From: Halobacillus halophilus DSM 2266
GTDB taxonomy: Bacteria; Bacillota; Bacilli; Bacillales; Halobacillaceae
Reading direction: 5' to 3'
Length of the DNA: 64,000 nucleotides
Assembly (NCBI RefSeq): GCF_000284515.1
Contig: NC_017668.1
Location: forward strand, 2,728,001-2,792,000
This document shows positions 9,218 through 17,305 of this stretch, piece by piece. The notes under the pieces were generated by a model, which was given only the letters and a program-made list of their open reading frames with translations, was not told the DNA's origin and did no database searches. A program made the position numbers and the translations under genes. Positions within the stretch are counted from its first letter, which is position 1. The number at the start of each line of letters is the position of its first letter.

Positions 9218-10768
9218 TTAATAGTTTTGCCAGGCACTTTCATACTTTTGTATTAAATGAGGATCTATTAATGTATTTGGCTTTAAGGGAACAACTTCCC
9301 CTTCACGGTTTACAATTTCCCGGTCTTCGTCTTTTCCAAACACTGTCATAGACTTTAACACTTCATCTGTTAGAAATTCTGTTTCGGCTTGAATTGAAAT
9401 CTCTTCAACTTTAATTGGCTCCCTGCTTGCCATAACAAACCCCCAGTTACCGAAACTTGGGATATCCACATGAAGATTTACTGTATGTAATCCCGTCGAT
9501 TCTATTGTTTTACTTATCGTCCAGTAGACACTGGGAGCAAACACAGGACTAGTGGCCTGAACCATTGCTGCACCCCCAGGTTCCAGATGATTCCGGAGTA
9601 AGGAATAAAATTCTCTGGTGTAGAGCTTATTTAAACTCTCATTATTGGGGTCTGGCAAATCGGAAATAATAATGTCATACCAATCCTCAGACTTTTCTAA
9701 AAATTCGAAAGCATCCTCGTTTCGCACCTGAACTCGTTCATCTGATAGTGCTCCTTCGTTTAACTGTAATAAATGATAATTATTCTTCGCTAAAGTGGTT
9801 ACAGCCGGGTCTAAATCTACTACCGTAATATTTTTGATTTTCTCATACTTTAATAGTTCCTTTACGGCAATTCCATCTCCCCCGCCGAGAACGAGTACAT
9901 TTCCCTTAGCTTCTGCATTAGCAACTGTAGGATGGATCAGCGTTTCGTGGTAGCGGTATTCATCTGAGGAACTAAATTGCAGCGAACCATTTAAGAACAT
10001 ACGAGTGTCTCCCTGCTCTTTTGTTACGACTATTTTTTGATAGGCACTTTCCTCCATGTGAATAATTGGATCTTTGTATAACTTCTGTTCGAAGGAAAAC
10101 GCTAATTCTTCCCCGAAGAATAAACCGCCAATTAAAAGAATCGCAATAAAAACAGCTGCACTTGTGTGAAGAACTAAGCGCTTAATTTCAGATCGAAATA
10201 AATATAAAACGACTAAAGCTACCGATAAATTGATACAGGCTACAAAAAAGGCACTTTTAACCATACCCATTTGGGGCCGCAGATAGAAGGCAAATAATAA
10301 CCCTCCTATCAGACCTCCTGCGTAATCAGAAAACAACACTCTAGCTGTACTCCGGTTCAGTTCTACTCCAATTTCATTAGCTTTTCGAATTAATATGGGC
10401 AATTCAAGACCAGTCAATCCCCCGATTGTAAAAGTTATAAGATACAGAAACAACGCATCAGTACCTGAGGGAGCAAATGCCGTCATCCCAAACATGATAA
10501 AGCTTGAAAAACCACCAATAAGTGCAACCATGAACTCAATCCATATAAACGTAATAATGAGGTTTTTCATAACACGCTCGCTGATACTGGCCCCTACACC
10601 CATTCCGGTTAGAAATAAACTGATGGTCAGGGTGTACTGTTTCACCCCATCTCCAAGGATATAGGACCCTAGTGCCCCGAACAGAACCTCAAATATAATT
10701 CCGCATATAGAAACGATTCCCGAAGCCCAATAGATTAGATGACTTTTTCTCTTGCCGTTTGTTTCCAA
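9218..10768 (-). CDS. Membrane-fused spermidine synthase-like aminopropyltransferase
   Basis: 516 residues in two parts. The N-terminal half (about 10-215) has six or seven transmembrane helices. The C-terminal half (about 235-490) is a spermidine-synthase/SAM-methyltransferase fold with VLVLGGGDG near 292, the acidic loop TVVDLDP, and SDLPDPN near 368 as the catalytic-loop counterpart. By homology it would transfer aminopropyl groups from decarboxylated SAM to an amine at the membrane; the true substrate is unknown. TTG start at 10768, with GGAG nine bases upstream. A strong terminator separates it from DUF350, so it is only partly coupled to the PspA cassette. Such proteins recur next to DUF350 genes. 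Confidence 0.85.
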   Translation of the reverse strand: METNGKRKSHLIYWASGIVSICGIIFEVLFGALGSYILGDGVKQYTLTISLFLTGMGVGASISERVMKNLIITFIWIEFMVALIGGFSSFIMFGMTAFAPSGTDALFLYLITFTIGGLTGLELPILIRKANEIGVELNRSTARVLFSDYAGGLIGGLLFAFYLRPQMGMVKSAFFVACINLSVALVVLYLFRSEIKRLVLHTSAAVFIAILLIGGLFFGEELAFSFEQKLYKDPIIHMEESAYQKIVVTKEQGDTRMFLNGSLQFSSSDEYRYHETLIHPTVANAEAKGNVLVLGGGDGIAVKELLKYEKIKNITVVDLDPAVTTLAKNNYHLLQLNEGALSDERVQVRNEDAFEFLEKSEDWYDIIISDLPDPNNESLNKLYTREFYSLLRNHLEPGGAAMVQATSPVFAPSVYWTISKTIESTGLHTVNLHVDIPSFGNWGFVMASREPIKVEEISIQAETEFLTDEVLKSMTVFGKDEDREIVNREGEVVPLKPNTLIDPHLIQKYESAWQNY

Positions 10769-10814
10769 ATTTGTTCACTCCAACCCGTAAATTTCGGATT
10801 CTGTTGTTATCCCT

Positions 10815-10850
10815 CAAAAAAGCCACTATGCTGGTACTCATAGTGGCTTT
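10815..10850 (-). terminator. Terminator downstream of the DUF350 gene
   Basis: Stem AAAGCCACTATG/CATAGTGGCTTT (10819-10830 and 10839-10850), followed on the minus strand by six T. It would end or attenuate the PspA-cassette transcript. Confidence 0.8.
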
Positions 10851-10870
10851 CCTAAGATATCCATTGTTAT

Positions 10871-11266
10871 CTATGTAATTGACGCTCCAATTACAAAAGC
10901 AAGGCCAATGGACACACCCATCGAAATGATCCCTACTGCCGTATTATTAGCTTTAAGTTGAGTTTCCACTGAAAATTTACGAGTAAGCATTTCAAATAAT
11001 AGATAAGCGATCATTTGAAGGAAGACTCCATAAGCGCCCCAAATTAATGTATCCCAAACGGTAAAGCTGTGATAAATAGCAAACGAAAGAACTATACAAA
11101 TCCCGATAATCTTCCCTGATATGGACATGGCTATAGCCTGATTGCCTTTTTTTACTTCATCCCAGTCCTTATACTGTCGTGTTAACCATTCAAATACTAA
11201 AAGTCCAATCACTACTACTATTACAGCAATGACAAAATATCCTAATGTAGCTAAAAACGGTTCCAT
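10871..11266 (-). CDS. DUF350 (YjfL-type) membrane protein
   Basis: 131-residue membrane protein with four hydrophobic helices (about 6-26, 47-66, 72-92, 107-129). It is typical of DUF350, which usually occurs as this compact unit. The polar motif NQAIAMSISGKIIGICIVL in the middle, repeated in weaker form near the C-terminus (NNTAVGIISMGVSIGLAFV), suggests an internal duplication, which is a family trait. Function unknown; in E. coli the relative YjfL sits beside a PspA homologue. AGGAGG seven bases before the ATG. It follows DUF4247 by 14 bases in the same operon. Confidence 0.88.
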   Translation of the reverse strand: MEPFLATLGYFVIAVIVVVIGLLVFEWLTRQYKDWDEVKKGNQAIAMSISGKIIGICIVLSFAIYHSFTVWDTLIWGAYGVFLQMIAYLLFEMLTRKFSVETQLKANNTAVGIISMGVSIGLAFVIGASIT

Positions 11267-11280
11267 GCTGATTACCTCCT

Positions 11281-11955
11281 TTATTTTCCTGTTCCTGGCC
11301 CTCCACCGCGAGTTGAAGACCCACGAAGAGACCCTGAAGTTCCTGTATTATAATTCCCGTACATCCCATATCCGCCGTAGCAGTTTCCTGATTGCCTGCA
11401 TGTATTGCTTTTTCGGTTATACCAGTCGTTTGAACCAAGCATTCGGTTTAACAGGATAGCCGTAAACATCCCATTAAAGAAACCTGGTGAATAGTGATTT
11501 CTAACAAACTGATCAGAAGCCAGTTCAATAGTGATAACGTCTGGTTCTTCTTCACTTTCCTGAATAATTACAAAGTGGTCCGGATAAACGAGTGCTTGTT
11601 TATCCTCCTGCCTTTCACTGATTTCTTCGGGCGTTATAGCACCAGCTAAAGCATCAGCTACTTCCGTAAGAGTCAATTCTCTGGTCATGTATATGCGTGA
11701 AGTAGTTCCCTGGTCAGATCGTACAGTGTCTAACAAAGGAAAGTTTTGTTGAATTAAGTCTTCAACTGAATCCGCTTCCGAATTTTCTATTTTATTTAAA
11801 ATTTCAGAACGATCAGGTTCACTGGGAAGTTCTCCATATGTATCTTCTATATTTGAACCTGAAATACCTCTCATTGGATTCCCATTTCCAAACACATTAA
11901 ACAAAAGAACGATAGCAATTATACCAACGACAAATATGCCTCCATATTCTCTCAA
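11281..11955 (-). CDS. DUF4247 domain membrane-anchored protein
   Basis: 224 residues. One N-terminal transmembrane segment (about 6-20) is followed by an extracytoplasmic acidic domain (about 30-165) and a short Gly/Tyr/Ser-rich tail ending GGGPGTGK, a tail typical of DUF4247. I start at the TTG at 11955, because GGGGAGGAG lies five bases upstream. Reading further upstream would put coding sequence through a perfect hairpin at 11985-12011. Function unknown. The gene lies between pspA and the DUF350 gene and probably acts at the cell surface in the same stress response. Confidence 0.82.
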   Translation of the reverse strand: MREYGGIFVVGIIAIVLLFNVFGNGNPMRGISGSNIEDTYGELPSEPDRSEILNKIENSEADSVEDLIQQNFPLLDTVRSDQGTTSRIYMTRELTLTEVADALAGAITPEEISERQEDKQALVYPDHFVIIQESEEEPDVITIELASDQFVRNHYSPGFFNGMFTAILLNRMLGSNDWYNRKSNTCRQSGNCYGGYGMYGNYNTGTSGSLRGSSTRGGGPGTGK

Positions 11956-11984
11956 TGCAGCTCCTCCCCTCTTCTCTAAAATAT

Positions 11985-12011
11985 CCGTGCCTGACGCAGT
12001 GTCAGGCACGG
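11985..12011 (-). terminator. Intercistronic hairpin between pspA and DUF4247
   Basis: Perfect 11-bp stem CCGTGCCTGAC/GTCAGGCACGG with loop GCAGT. On the minus strand it is followed only by ATATTTTAG, a weak T-tract, so it is more likely an attenuator or mRNA-stability element than a full terminator. Confidence 0.55.
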
Positions 12012-12030
12012 AGTATCATTTGCATACTAG

Positions 12031-12702
12031 TTATTTTTTATTCATCTTCTTCTTTAATTCATCCAGTTCATTATCTACACTGTCATTATTATTCAATTCT
12101 TCAAACTCATCATCGAGGGAACGGCTTTCAGAGGACATATCTTCGCTTGTTTCAGCTTCTGCTTCATGCTGCATGACCTTCTCTTCCATACGCTCAAAGC
12201 CTTGACGCGACTCATCCCCGCCGATATTAGACATTGTACGATTCATCTTCGTACGAGTCTTCGCAGATTCAGCACGCGCTTTTAGTGAATCTTTTTTCAG
12301 TTTCATTTCCTGATATTCTTTCTTCATTTCGTCCAATTTTTGGCGCAGATTACTGGAATCAGTTTGGGCACGCTCCCAGGACGCTTTTAATTGATCTGCC
12401 TGCTCCTGATGATTCTTCTTATCTTCAAGTGCACGGCGAGCTAAATCTTCATTTCCAGCTTCAATGGCTTGCTCAGCCTGCTGCATACGTTTATCAACAA
12501 TTGCTTGAGCATCATCATATTTACGATTCAGCATTTTCTCATTGGCAATTTGTTTAGCAACCGCACTTTCAGCTTCGCGGATGTCATTTTCCATATCTCT
12601 CATAAATTGGTCCAGCATTTTCACAGGATCTTCTGCTTTATCGAGCATGGAGTTTAATTCTGAACCTACTACTGTTTTAACACGTTTGAAAAATTTAAAC
12701 AT
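12031..12702 (-). CDS. pspA: PspA/IM30 family phage-shock protein
   Basis: 223-residue, almost entirely helical coiled-coil protein (about 20-200) of the ESCRT-III-like PspA/Vipp1 family. The N-terminal amphipathic helix (FKFFKRVKTVVGSELN) binds stressed membrane, and AEDPVKMLDQFMRDME is the family signature. It forms oligomers that stabilise leaky membranes. AAAGGAGG precedes the ATG at 12702. It is second in the cassette, 17 bases after the DUF4178 gene. The acidic C-terminus (LDDEFEELNNNDSVDNELDELKK, split here as a run of Asp/Glu) is longer and more acidic than I would expect for LiaH. Sigma-W-type control is inferred from the upstream promoter. Confidence 0.92.
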   Translation of the reverse strand: MFKFFKRVKTVVGSELNSMLDKAEDPVKMLDQFMRDMENDIREAESAVAKQIANEKMLNRKYDDAQAIVDKRMQQAEQAIEAGNEDLARRALEDKKNHQEQADQLKASWERAQTDSSNLRQKLDEMKKEYQEMKLKKDSLKARAESAKTRTKMNRTMSNIGGDESRQGFERMEEKVMQHEAEAETSEDMSSESRSLDDEFEELNNNDSVDNELDELKKKMNKK

Positions 12703-12719
12703 TTACAATTCCTCCTTTA

Positions 12720-13232
12720 TTATTTGGAACCAGCAATTATTTTAATCTCATAAGCTTCAATATCATGACCGTAACTAACTTCTACTTCACTACCCCACGC
12801 TTCCAGACTGAGATAACTTTCTTCATCTTCTGAAAGATAATCCGCATAATGAGTGGTACGGCCATTAATATTTTTACTTCTGCCTTCCCCTGTAACACGT
12901 GCTTCTCCTTCTTCATCCTTATAATAGGATTTTCCATCATATTGAAGTTCTTTTGGATAAGGGGTGGAAACCGGGAGCTTAATCGTTTCGTAAATTCCAA
13001 GCTCAAGCTCATCATCCATTTCAGCCGATAACCATTTGGTAGATTGACCTTCCAGGAGCTGGTAAGCAAACCACTCATATGATCCGTCCCGGTAGGTGAT
13101 CTTACCCACCACCTCATAATCCACAAGATCGTATGTGAGAATATCTCCTATCTGAATATTCAACACGGTTCTTTCTTCTACTTCAGGAACTTGTTTCTTT
13201 TGGTTGGAAAACAATCTTGAAAAGAATCCCAA
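12720..13232 (-). CDS. DUF4178 domain protein, first gene of PspA cassette
   Basis: 170 residues. A short N-terminal basic segment (GFFSRLFSNQKKQ) is followed by a beta-rich DUF4178 domain (about 22-165) with the features GDILTYDLVDYEVVGKI and SYGHDIEAYEIKI. There is no signal peptide and no transmembrane segment, so it is probably cytosolic or membrane-peripheral. The start is TTG at 13232, with AGGTGAGG upstream. The gene lies 43 bases downstream of a sigma-W-type -10. DUF4178 proteins recur in neighbourhoods with PspA, DUF350 and polyamine-synthase genes; the biochemical role is unknown. Confidence 0.85.
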   Translation of the reverse strand: MGFFSRLFSNQKKQVPEVEERTVLNIQIGDILTYDLVDYEVVGKITYRDGSYEWFAYQLLEGQSTKWLSAEMDDELELGIYETIKLPVSTPYPKELQYDGKSYYKDEEGEARVTGEGRSKNINGRTTHYADYLSEDEESYLSLEAWGSEVEVSYGHDIEAYEIKIIAGSK

Positions 13233-13274
13233 ATACTCACCTCACCTTTCACTAAGACCCTGTGTACTTTTATC

Positions 13275-13301
13275 TACGTGCCTGGATACCCTTTGGTTTC
13301 A
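13275..13301 (-). promoter_or_regulatory. Sigma-W (ECF) type promoter of PspA cassette
   Basis: On the minus strand TGAAAC (13296-13301), 17 bases, CGTA (13275-13278). Both boxes match the sigma-W consensus exactly. B. subtilis pspA (ydjF) is a sigma-W target, which fits. Confidence 0.75.
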
Positions 13302-13408
13302 CTTTTTAAAAAGTTTTCTCCTATTATCGTATCAGACTTTTGATCTAAATGCCTGTTTAGCGTATTTCTTCATTATTATTTTTTTCATTTTTTTCCCTTA
13401 TTCACCTC

Positions 13409-13436
13409 TTTGAAAACTGAATGTGTCGCGTATAAT
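13409..13436 (+). promoter_or_regulatory. Probable sigma-A promoter of the BASS transporter
   Basis: A perfect TATAAT at 13431-13436, with TTGAAA at 13410-13415. The 15-base spacer is short, or 16 if TTTGAA at 13409 is used. The start codon is 36 bases downstream. Confidence 0.45.
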
Positions 13437-13471
13437 CAAAATTCAAATAATTTATAAAGGAGTGGAAATAT

Positions 13472-14443
13472 ATGAAGGTATTAGAACAAGCAAGTAACTT
13501 TGTAGGGAAAACCTTTGCAATCTGGGTGTTACTGTTTGCGGTGTTATCATTTTTTATTCCATCAGGTTTCTCATGGATCGCTCCCTATATTGTGCCATTA
13601 TTAGGAATCATTATGTTCGGAATGGGACTTACTTTATCTAAAAAGGACTTTCAAGAAGTGTTTAAAAGACCAAAGGACGTGGCAGTAGGAGTGGGAGCGC
13701 AATTTATACTTATGCCACTGCTGGCTTTCTTCCTAGTCACAATCCTTCCAGTGTCAACAGAAGTAGCTGTTGGAGTTATTCTTGTAGGATGCTGTCCTGG
13801 AGGAACTTCTTCAAACGTAATGACTTATCTATCTAAAGGAGACACAGCTCTTTCTGTTTCTATTACCGCTGTATCTACCTTGCTCGCTCCAATATTTACA
13901 CCCTTCCTAGTCTGGCTGTTTGCCAGTCAATGGCTGCCGGTGTCTGCTGGAGATTTATTCCTATCAATTGTACAGATCGTCCTTTTCCCAATTCTTCTGG
14001 GGCTTGGTGTGAAAGCTTTACTTGGTAGAAAAGTAGAGGCAGGAGTGAAGGCCCTTCCTCTCGTATCCGTACTCTCGATTGTTGCCATTGTAGCGGCCGT
14101 CGTTAGTGTCAATCAAACTCAAATTGCTCAGACGGGAGCAGTCATTTTCGCAATCGTTGTCCTTCACAATTCTCTAGGATATTTAACTGGATACATGTTA
14201 GGAAAAATCTTCAACATGGAACCTGCTAAGCAACGAGCAGTTTCTATAGAAGTCGGTATGCAGAATTCCGGGCTTGGTGCTTCATTGGCCGCCGTTCACT
14301 TCAGCCCTCTCGCTGCCGTTCCAAGTGCCATTTTCAGTGTATGGCATAACATATCCGGACCAATTATTGCCACCTTATTCCGAAAACAAAAAGAGAGAAG
14401 TCGCAGGAACGAAGAAACAAAAACCATACATTCAGCCTCTTAA
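13472..14443 (+). CDS. Bile acid:sodium symporter (BASS) family transporter
   Basis: 323 residues with nine or ten hydrophobic helices. The BASS signatures GCCPGGTSSNVMTYLSKGD (about 110-128) and, near residue 263, EVGMQNSGLGASLA are the two discontinuous-helix sodium-binding motifs. Family members import organic anions such as pantoate or keto acids with Na+; the substrate here cannot be read from sequence. It resembles B. subtilis YocS. AAAGGAG is seven or more bases upstream of the ATG. It is a single gene divergent from the PspA cassette, with a basic C-terminal tail. Confidence 0.9.
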   Translation: MKVLEQASNFVGKTFAIWVLLFAVLSFFIPSGFSWIAPYIVPLLGIIMFGMGLTLSKKDFQEVFKRPKDVAVGVGAQFILMPLLAFFLVTILPVSTEVAVGVILVGCCPGGTSSNVMTYLSKGDTALSVSITAVSTLLAPIFTPFLVWLFASQWLPVSAGDLFLSIVQIVLFPILLGLGVKALLGRKVEAGVKALPLVSVLSIVAIVAAVVSVNQTQIAQTGAVIFAIVVLHNSLGYLTGYMLGKIFNMEPAKQRAVSIEVGMQNSGLGASLAAVHFSPLAAVPSAIFSVWHNISGPIIATLFRKQKERSRRNEETKTIHSAS

Positions 14444-14488
14444 AAGAAAAAATTCACTAAAGTCGCAGCAACTTTTTTCATAAGCAGC

Positions 14489-14520
14489 GTCTTCAACTAA
14501 AGGGCCGTTTAGTTGAAGAC
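14489..14520. repeat. 13-bp perfect hairpin at the left edge of the repeat element
   Basis: GTCTTCAACTAAA (14489-14501) and TTTAGTTGAAGAC (14508-14520) with loop GGGCCG. The right arm overlaps the terminal repeat that starts at 14512, so the motif GTCTTCAAC occurs three times around this element. It may also act as terminator of the upstream transporter gene, though no T-run follows. Confidence 0.7.
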
Positions 14521-15075
14521 TCAGTTTCGAGATATCTTAGGTCCGTTGCTGATATAGAGAGGGGCTGGCTACGGAAACAACTCGCTTTCCTGCGGGGAAA
14601 CTGGCAAGCCTCCTCGCTCGTTTCACTCCCTGTGGGGTCTCGCCTAACTCCTTCTCCCGCGGGAGTCTCGTCGTTTCCTCCGCCATCCTATGTTTGAGGA
14701 GTGAACGGACCCTATAAGAAAGGTAATCGTTCTCGATCAGACTTAACCCCTTATATATCAGGGGTTGTACACTTAAATAAGCTAGATACTCTTTTGCTCT
14801 CCCGTTAATTTTAGTAGGTATTTTTGGTGGATTTCGAGTTTCTTATTCGGCCAGGTCCGGAGGGGGACGATGTAGACTCCTGCGGGAGGAACATGATCGG
14901 TGAGATCCCGCAGGGCTGTTAAGCCCGAGGAAGCTCAGCACATATAAGAAGTTCGACTAAGATCGCCACGTCCTGTGGCAACGTCGAACGACCCTGCGTT
15001 GTGCAGGGCCGGAAAGCGAAATCGTCCCCCTCCGGACCTTCCGCTCCTCCTATGTCTCGAAACTGAGTCTTCAAC
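14512..15075. repeat. 564-bp non-coding element with perfect 21-bp inverted ends
   Basis: Bases 14512-14532 (beginning GTTGAAGACTC) and 15055-15075 (ending GAGTCTTCAAC) are exact reverse complements over 21 bases. No plausible gene lies between them. The interior is GC-richer than its surroundings and full of hairpins, in two blocks of opposite sense (about 14560-14710 and 14854-15038), each with the CCTGCGGG / CCCGCAGG motifs familiar from intergenic repeats of Bacillaceae. It fills most of the gap between the transporter and ald. Origin is unknown; a MITE-like non-autonomous element or a pair of inverted REP-type repeats are possibilities. Confidence 0.7.
14854..15038. repeat. Structured 185-bp repeat unit with 18-bp inverted ends
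   Basis: Bases 14854-14871 (beginning GGTCCGGAGGG) and 15021-15038 are perfect reverse complements. Nested inside are CCTGCGGGA/TCCCGCAGG (14879-14887, 14906-14914), GTTCGAC/GTCGAAC (14951-14957, 14983-14989) enclosing GCCAC/GTGGC, and CCCTGC/GCAGGG (14992-14997, 15003-15008). It would fold into a multi-branched RNA or DNA structure. It belongs to the Bacillaceae intergenic repeat type with GCGGGA...GAGGAAGCTCA. Confidence 0.65.
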
Positions 15076-15130
15076 AAACGGGAGCTTATCTTTAACTGGG
15101 AACTATGGTTGAACACTCAATCAAAATAGA

Positions 15131-15162
15131 AGAAGCGAAGGGAGCAGTATCCCTTCGCTTCT
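15131..15162 (-). terminator. Terminator of ald
   Basis: Perfect 13-bp stem AGAAGCGAAGGGA/TCCCTTCGCTTCT with a six-base loop, directly after the ald stop. The minus-strand tail is TATTTTGATT. Confidence 0.75.
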
Positions 15163-15172
15163 TTTCGTTTAT

Positions 15173-16291
15173 TTACTGATGAATTAAATCTTTCGCATCC
15201 GCGTATTCGAGTCCCTGGGCTTCCGCAACGGCACGGTAAGTAACGTAACCTTCAAGTGTATTTATTCCTTTAAAGAGAGATTCATTCTCCTGGCAGGCTT
15301 TTTTATAGCCTTTGTTAGCTAACTGCAAGGCATAAGGAACGGTCACATTCGTCAATCCAATCGTGGATGTTCTAGGTACAGCTCCGGGCATATTAGCCAC
15401 AGCATAATGGAGCACACCATGTCTTTCATAAGTAGGGTTATCGTGAGTAGTAATTCGATCTGTTGTTTCAAAAATACCGCCTTGATCAATAGCCACGTCT
15501 ACTATAACAGAACCTTCCTTCATCGATTTAACCATATCTTCGGTAACCAGTTTCGGAGCCTTGGCTCCGGGGATGAGAACTGCTCCAATTACCAGGTCTG
15601 ACTCTGCCAATGATTCCTGAAGATTTAAGGGGTTCGACATAAGAGTGTTAATATCTGAACCGAAAATATCATCCAATTGCCTTAATCTTTCCGGGTTTAA
15701 ATCAATGATTGTGACATCTGCCCCAAGACCCATGGCAATCTTTGCAGCATTAGTTCCGACAACACCGCCTCCAATAACTGTTACTCGGCCTCTACGTACT
15801 CCTGGAATTCCACCGAGAAGAATTCCTTTACCACCATGAGAACTTTCCAGAAATTGTGCTCCAATTTGAGAAGCCATTCTCCCAGCTACCTCACTCATAG
15901 GGGTAAGAAGCGGAAGAGATCCATTGGGGGCTTGCACCGTTTCATAGGCAATCGCTATTACATTTTTCTTAACTAAAGCTTTCGTAAGTTCAGGCTCAGG
16001 TGCCAGATGCAAGTAAGTAAATAATATAAGACCATCAAAGAAATATTCATACTCCTCAGGAAGTGGTTCTTTAACCTTCATCACCATTTGCTGACTCCAT
16101 GCTTCCTTGGCAGATAATACAATGCTTGCTCCCGCTTCCTTATATTGAGCATCAGTAAAACTAGAGCCAGTTCCTGCATTAGTTTCTACAAAAACTTCAT
16201 GACCTGCGTTGGTCAAAGTTACAACTCCTGCAGGCGTCATCGCTACTCTGTTTTCATTATTTTTAATCTCTCTTGGCACTCCAATTTTCAA
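15173..16291 (-). CDS. ald: Alanine dehydrogenase
   Basis: Interconverts L-alanine and pyruvate plus ammonia with NAD+. It serves alanine catabolism and, in Bacillus, sporulation. At 372 residues it has the family length. Visible are [20 protein letters not shown] at the N-terminus (pyruvate-binding Arg), [13 protein letters not shown] with the substrate Lys near 74, TYLHLAPE with the catalytic His near 95, the Rossmann motif [15 protein letters not shown] (about 172-186) and VDVAIDQGG with the catalytic Asp near 269. TTG start at 16291, with AGGAGG ten bases upstream. Monocistronic. Confidence 0.96.
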   Translation of the reverse strand: MKIGVPREIKNNENRVAMTPAGVVTLTNAGHEVFVETNAGTGSSFTDAQYKEAGASIVLSAKEAWSQQMVMKVKEPLPEEYEYFFDGLILFTYLHLAPEPELTKALVKKNVIAIAYETVQAPNGSLPLLTPMSEVAGRMASQIGAQFLESSHGGKGILLGGIPGVRRGRVTVIGGGVVGTNAAKIAMGLGADVTIIDLNPERLRQLDDIFGSDINTLMSNPLNLQESLAESDLVIGAVLIPGAKAPKLVTEDMVKSMKEGSVIVDVAIDQGGIFETTDRITTHDNPTYERHGVLHYAVANMPGAVPRTSTIGLTNVTVPYALQLANKGYKKACQENESLFKGINTLEGYVTYRAVAEAQGLEYADAKDLIHQ

Positions 16292-16447
16292 GGCCGTTCA
16301 ACCTCCTATTCCATTCTCTCTATTTATCGATTTCCACTATAACATGATTATTCAATAGAAAGTAGATGTTTATTTTGAAAGCCCTTTCATTGTATCAAAA
16401 CAGGACCTAAATGGTTACCTTTTATCAAATATTGAAATATTCAGTTT

Positions 16448-17206
16448 TCACCTGTACCTGTGGATCACATCGACACCGCCCGTAACCTCATATATAGCTC
16501 CTGTTATCATATCCGAGTCTTCATGGCACAAGAACTCAATAGTACGGGCTATATCTTCCCCTGTGCCCGGTCGTCCAATCGGAGTACACCCATCCTTTGT
16601 TTTTCGCCCATTCTCGATGGTGGATTCTTTCCACTCCCCCACAATATTTCCAGGACACACCATATTAGAAGTAATGCCATACTCAGCTTCTTCGTAAGCG
16701 ACCGTTTTAGTAAGAGATACAAGACCAACTTTTGCAGCAGCAAATGCAGACCGGTAAATCCAACCAGAAGCCGAACCAGCTCCTTGAAAACCATAATTTA
16801 TAATTCGTCCAAAACACTGCGCTCTCATGTAAGGAACCGTCAGTTTCATTAAATGGAAAACGGCATCAAGATTTCCTTTGACCATAGAGTTCCACTCTTC
16901 CGTAGAATAATCCATCAATTTTTTACGTTCAAATATATAAGGTCCCGCATTATTAATTAAATAATCTATTCTTCCAAACCTTTGAATGGTTTCTTGGATT
17001 AAAGTCTGTAAATCCTGTAGTTCTGTCACATCAGCTTTCATTATATGGATCTTGTCCTTCTTCTCCGGGAATTCTTCATACAACGTCATGGCTGATTTTT
17101 TATCATTTAAATAGGTGACAGTCACTGATATGTCTTTCTTAATGAACTGCTCAGTAACTTTCCTGCCCAAACCTTTAGATCCAGCGGTTATAATCGCATG
17201 CCTCAT
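16448..17206 (-). CDS. ytkK: SDR-family oxidoreductase YtkK
   Basis: 252-residue Rossmann protein close to B. subtilis YtkK. The dinucleotide motif TAGSKGLG (about 7-14), DVTELQDL and the NNAG motif near 87 are intact. The active-site YxxxK reads FAAAK (in RSAFAAAKVGLV), so the catalytic Tyr is replaced by Phe while the Lys is kept. This makes ordinary ketoreductase chemistry doubtful; the protein may be a non-catalytic or unusual SDR. I start at ATG 17206, since the GTG five codons earlier lies inside the GGGGGGA Shine-Dalgarno. Divergent from the NCS1 permease gene. Confidence 0.88.
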   Translation of the reverse strand: MRHAIITAGSKGLGRKVTEQFIKKDISVTVTYLNDKKSAMTLYEEFPEKKDKIHIMKADVTELQDLQTLIQETIQRFGRIDYLINNAGPYIFERKKLMDYSTEEWNSMVKGNLDAVFHLMKLTVPYMRAQCFGRIINYGFQGAGSASGWIYRSAFAAAKVGLVSLTKTVAYEEAEYGITSNMVCPGNIVGEWKESTIENGRKTKDGCTPIGRPGTGEDIARTIEFLCHEDSDMITGAIYEVTGGVDVIHRYR

Positions 17207-17305
17207 TTTCAATCCCCCCACATTGATCTTTTACTTTCATACTATTTATTTACAAGCCCCCCTGCCTTATGTACAATAAAATGCGGCAGAGAGGACGTGG
17301 ATGTA

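Noticed and set aside
11956-12009. 18-codon N-terminal extension of the DUF4247 protein
   Set aside because: It would be encoded by the perfect hairpin at 11985-12011; the TTG at 11955 has the ribosome-binding site and leads straight into the membrane helix.
14919-15116. 65-codon minus-strand frame
   Set aside because: Falls within the structured repeat and has no ribosome-binding site.
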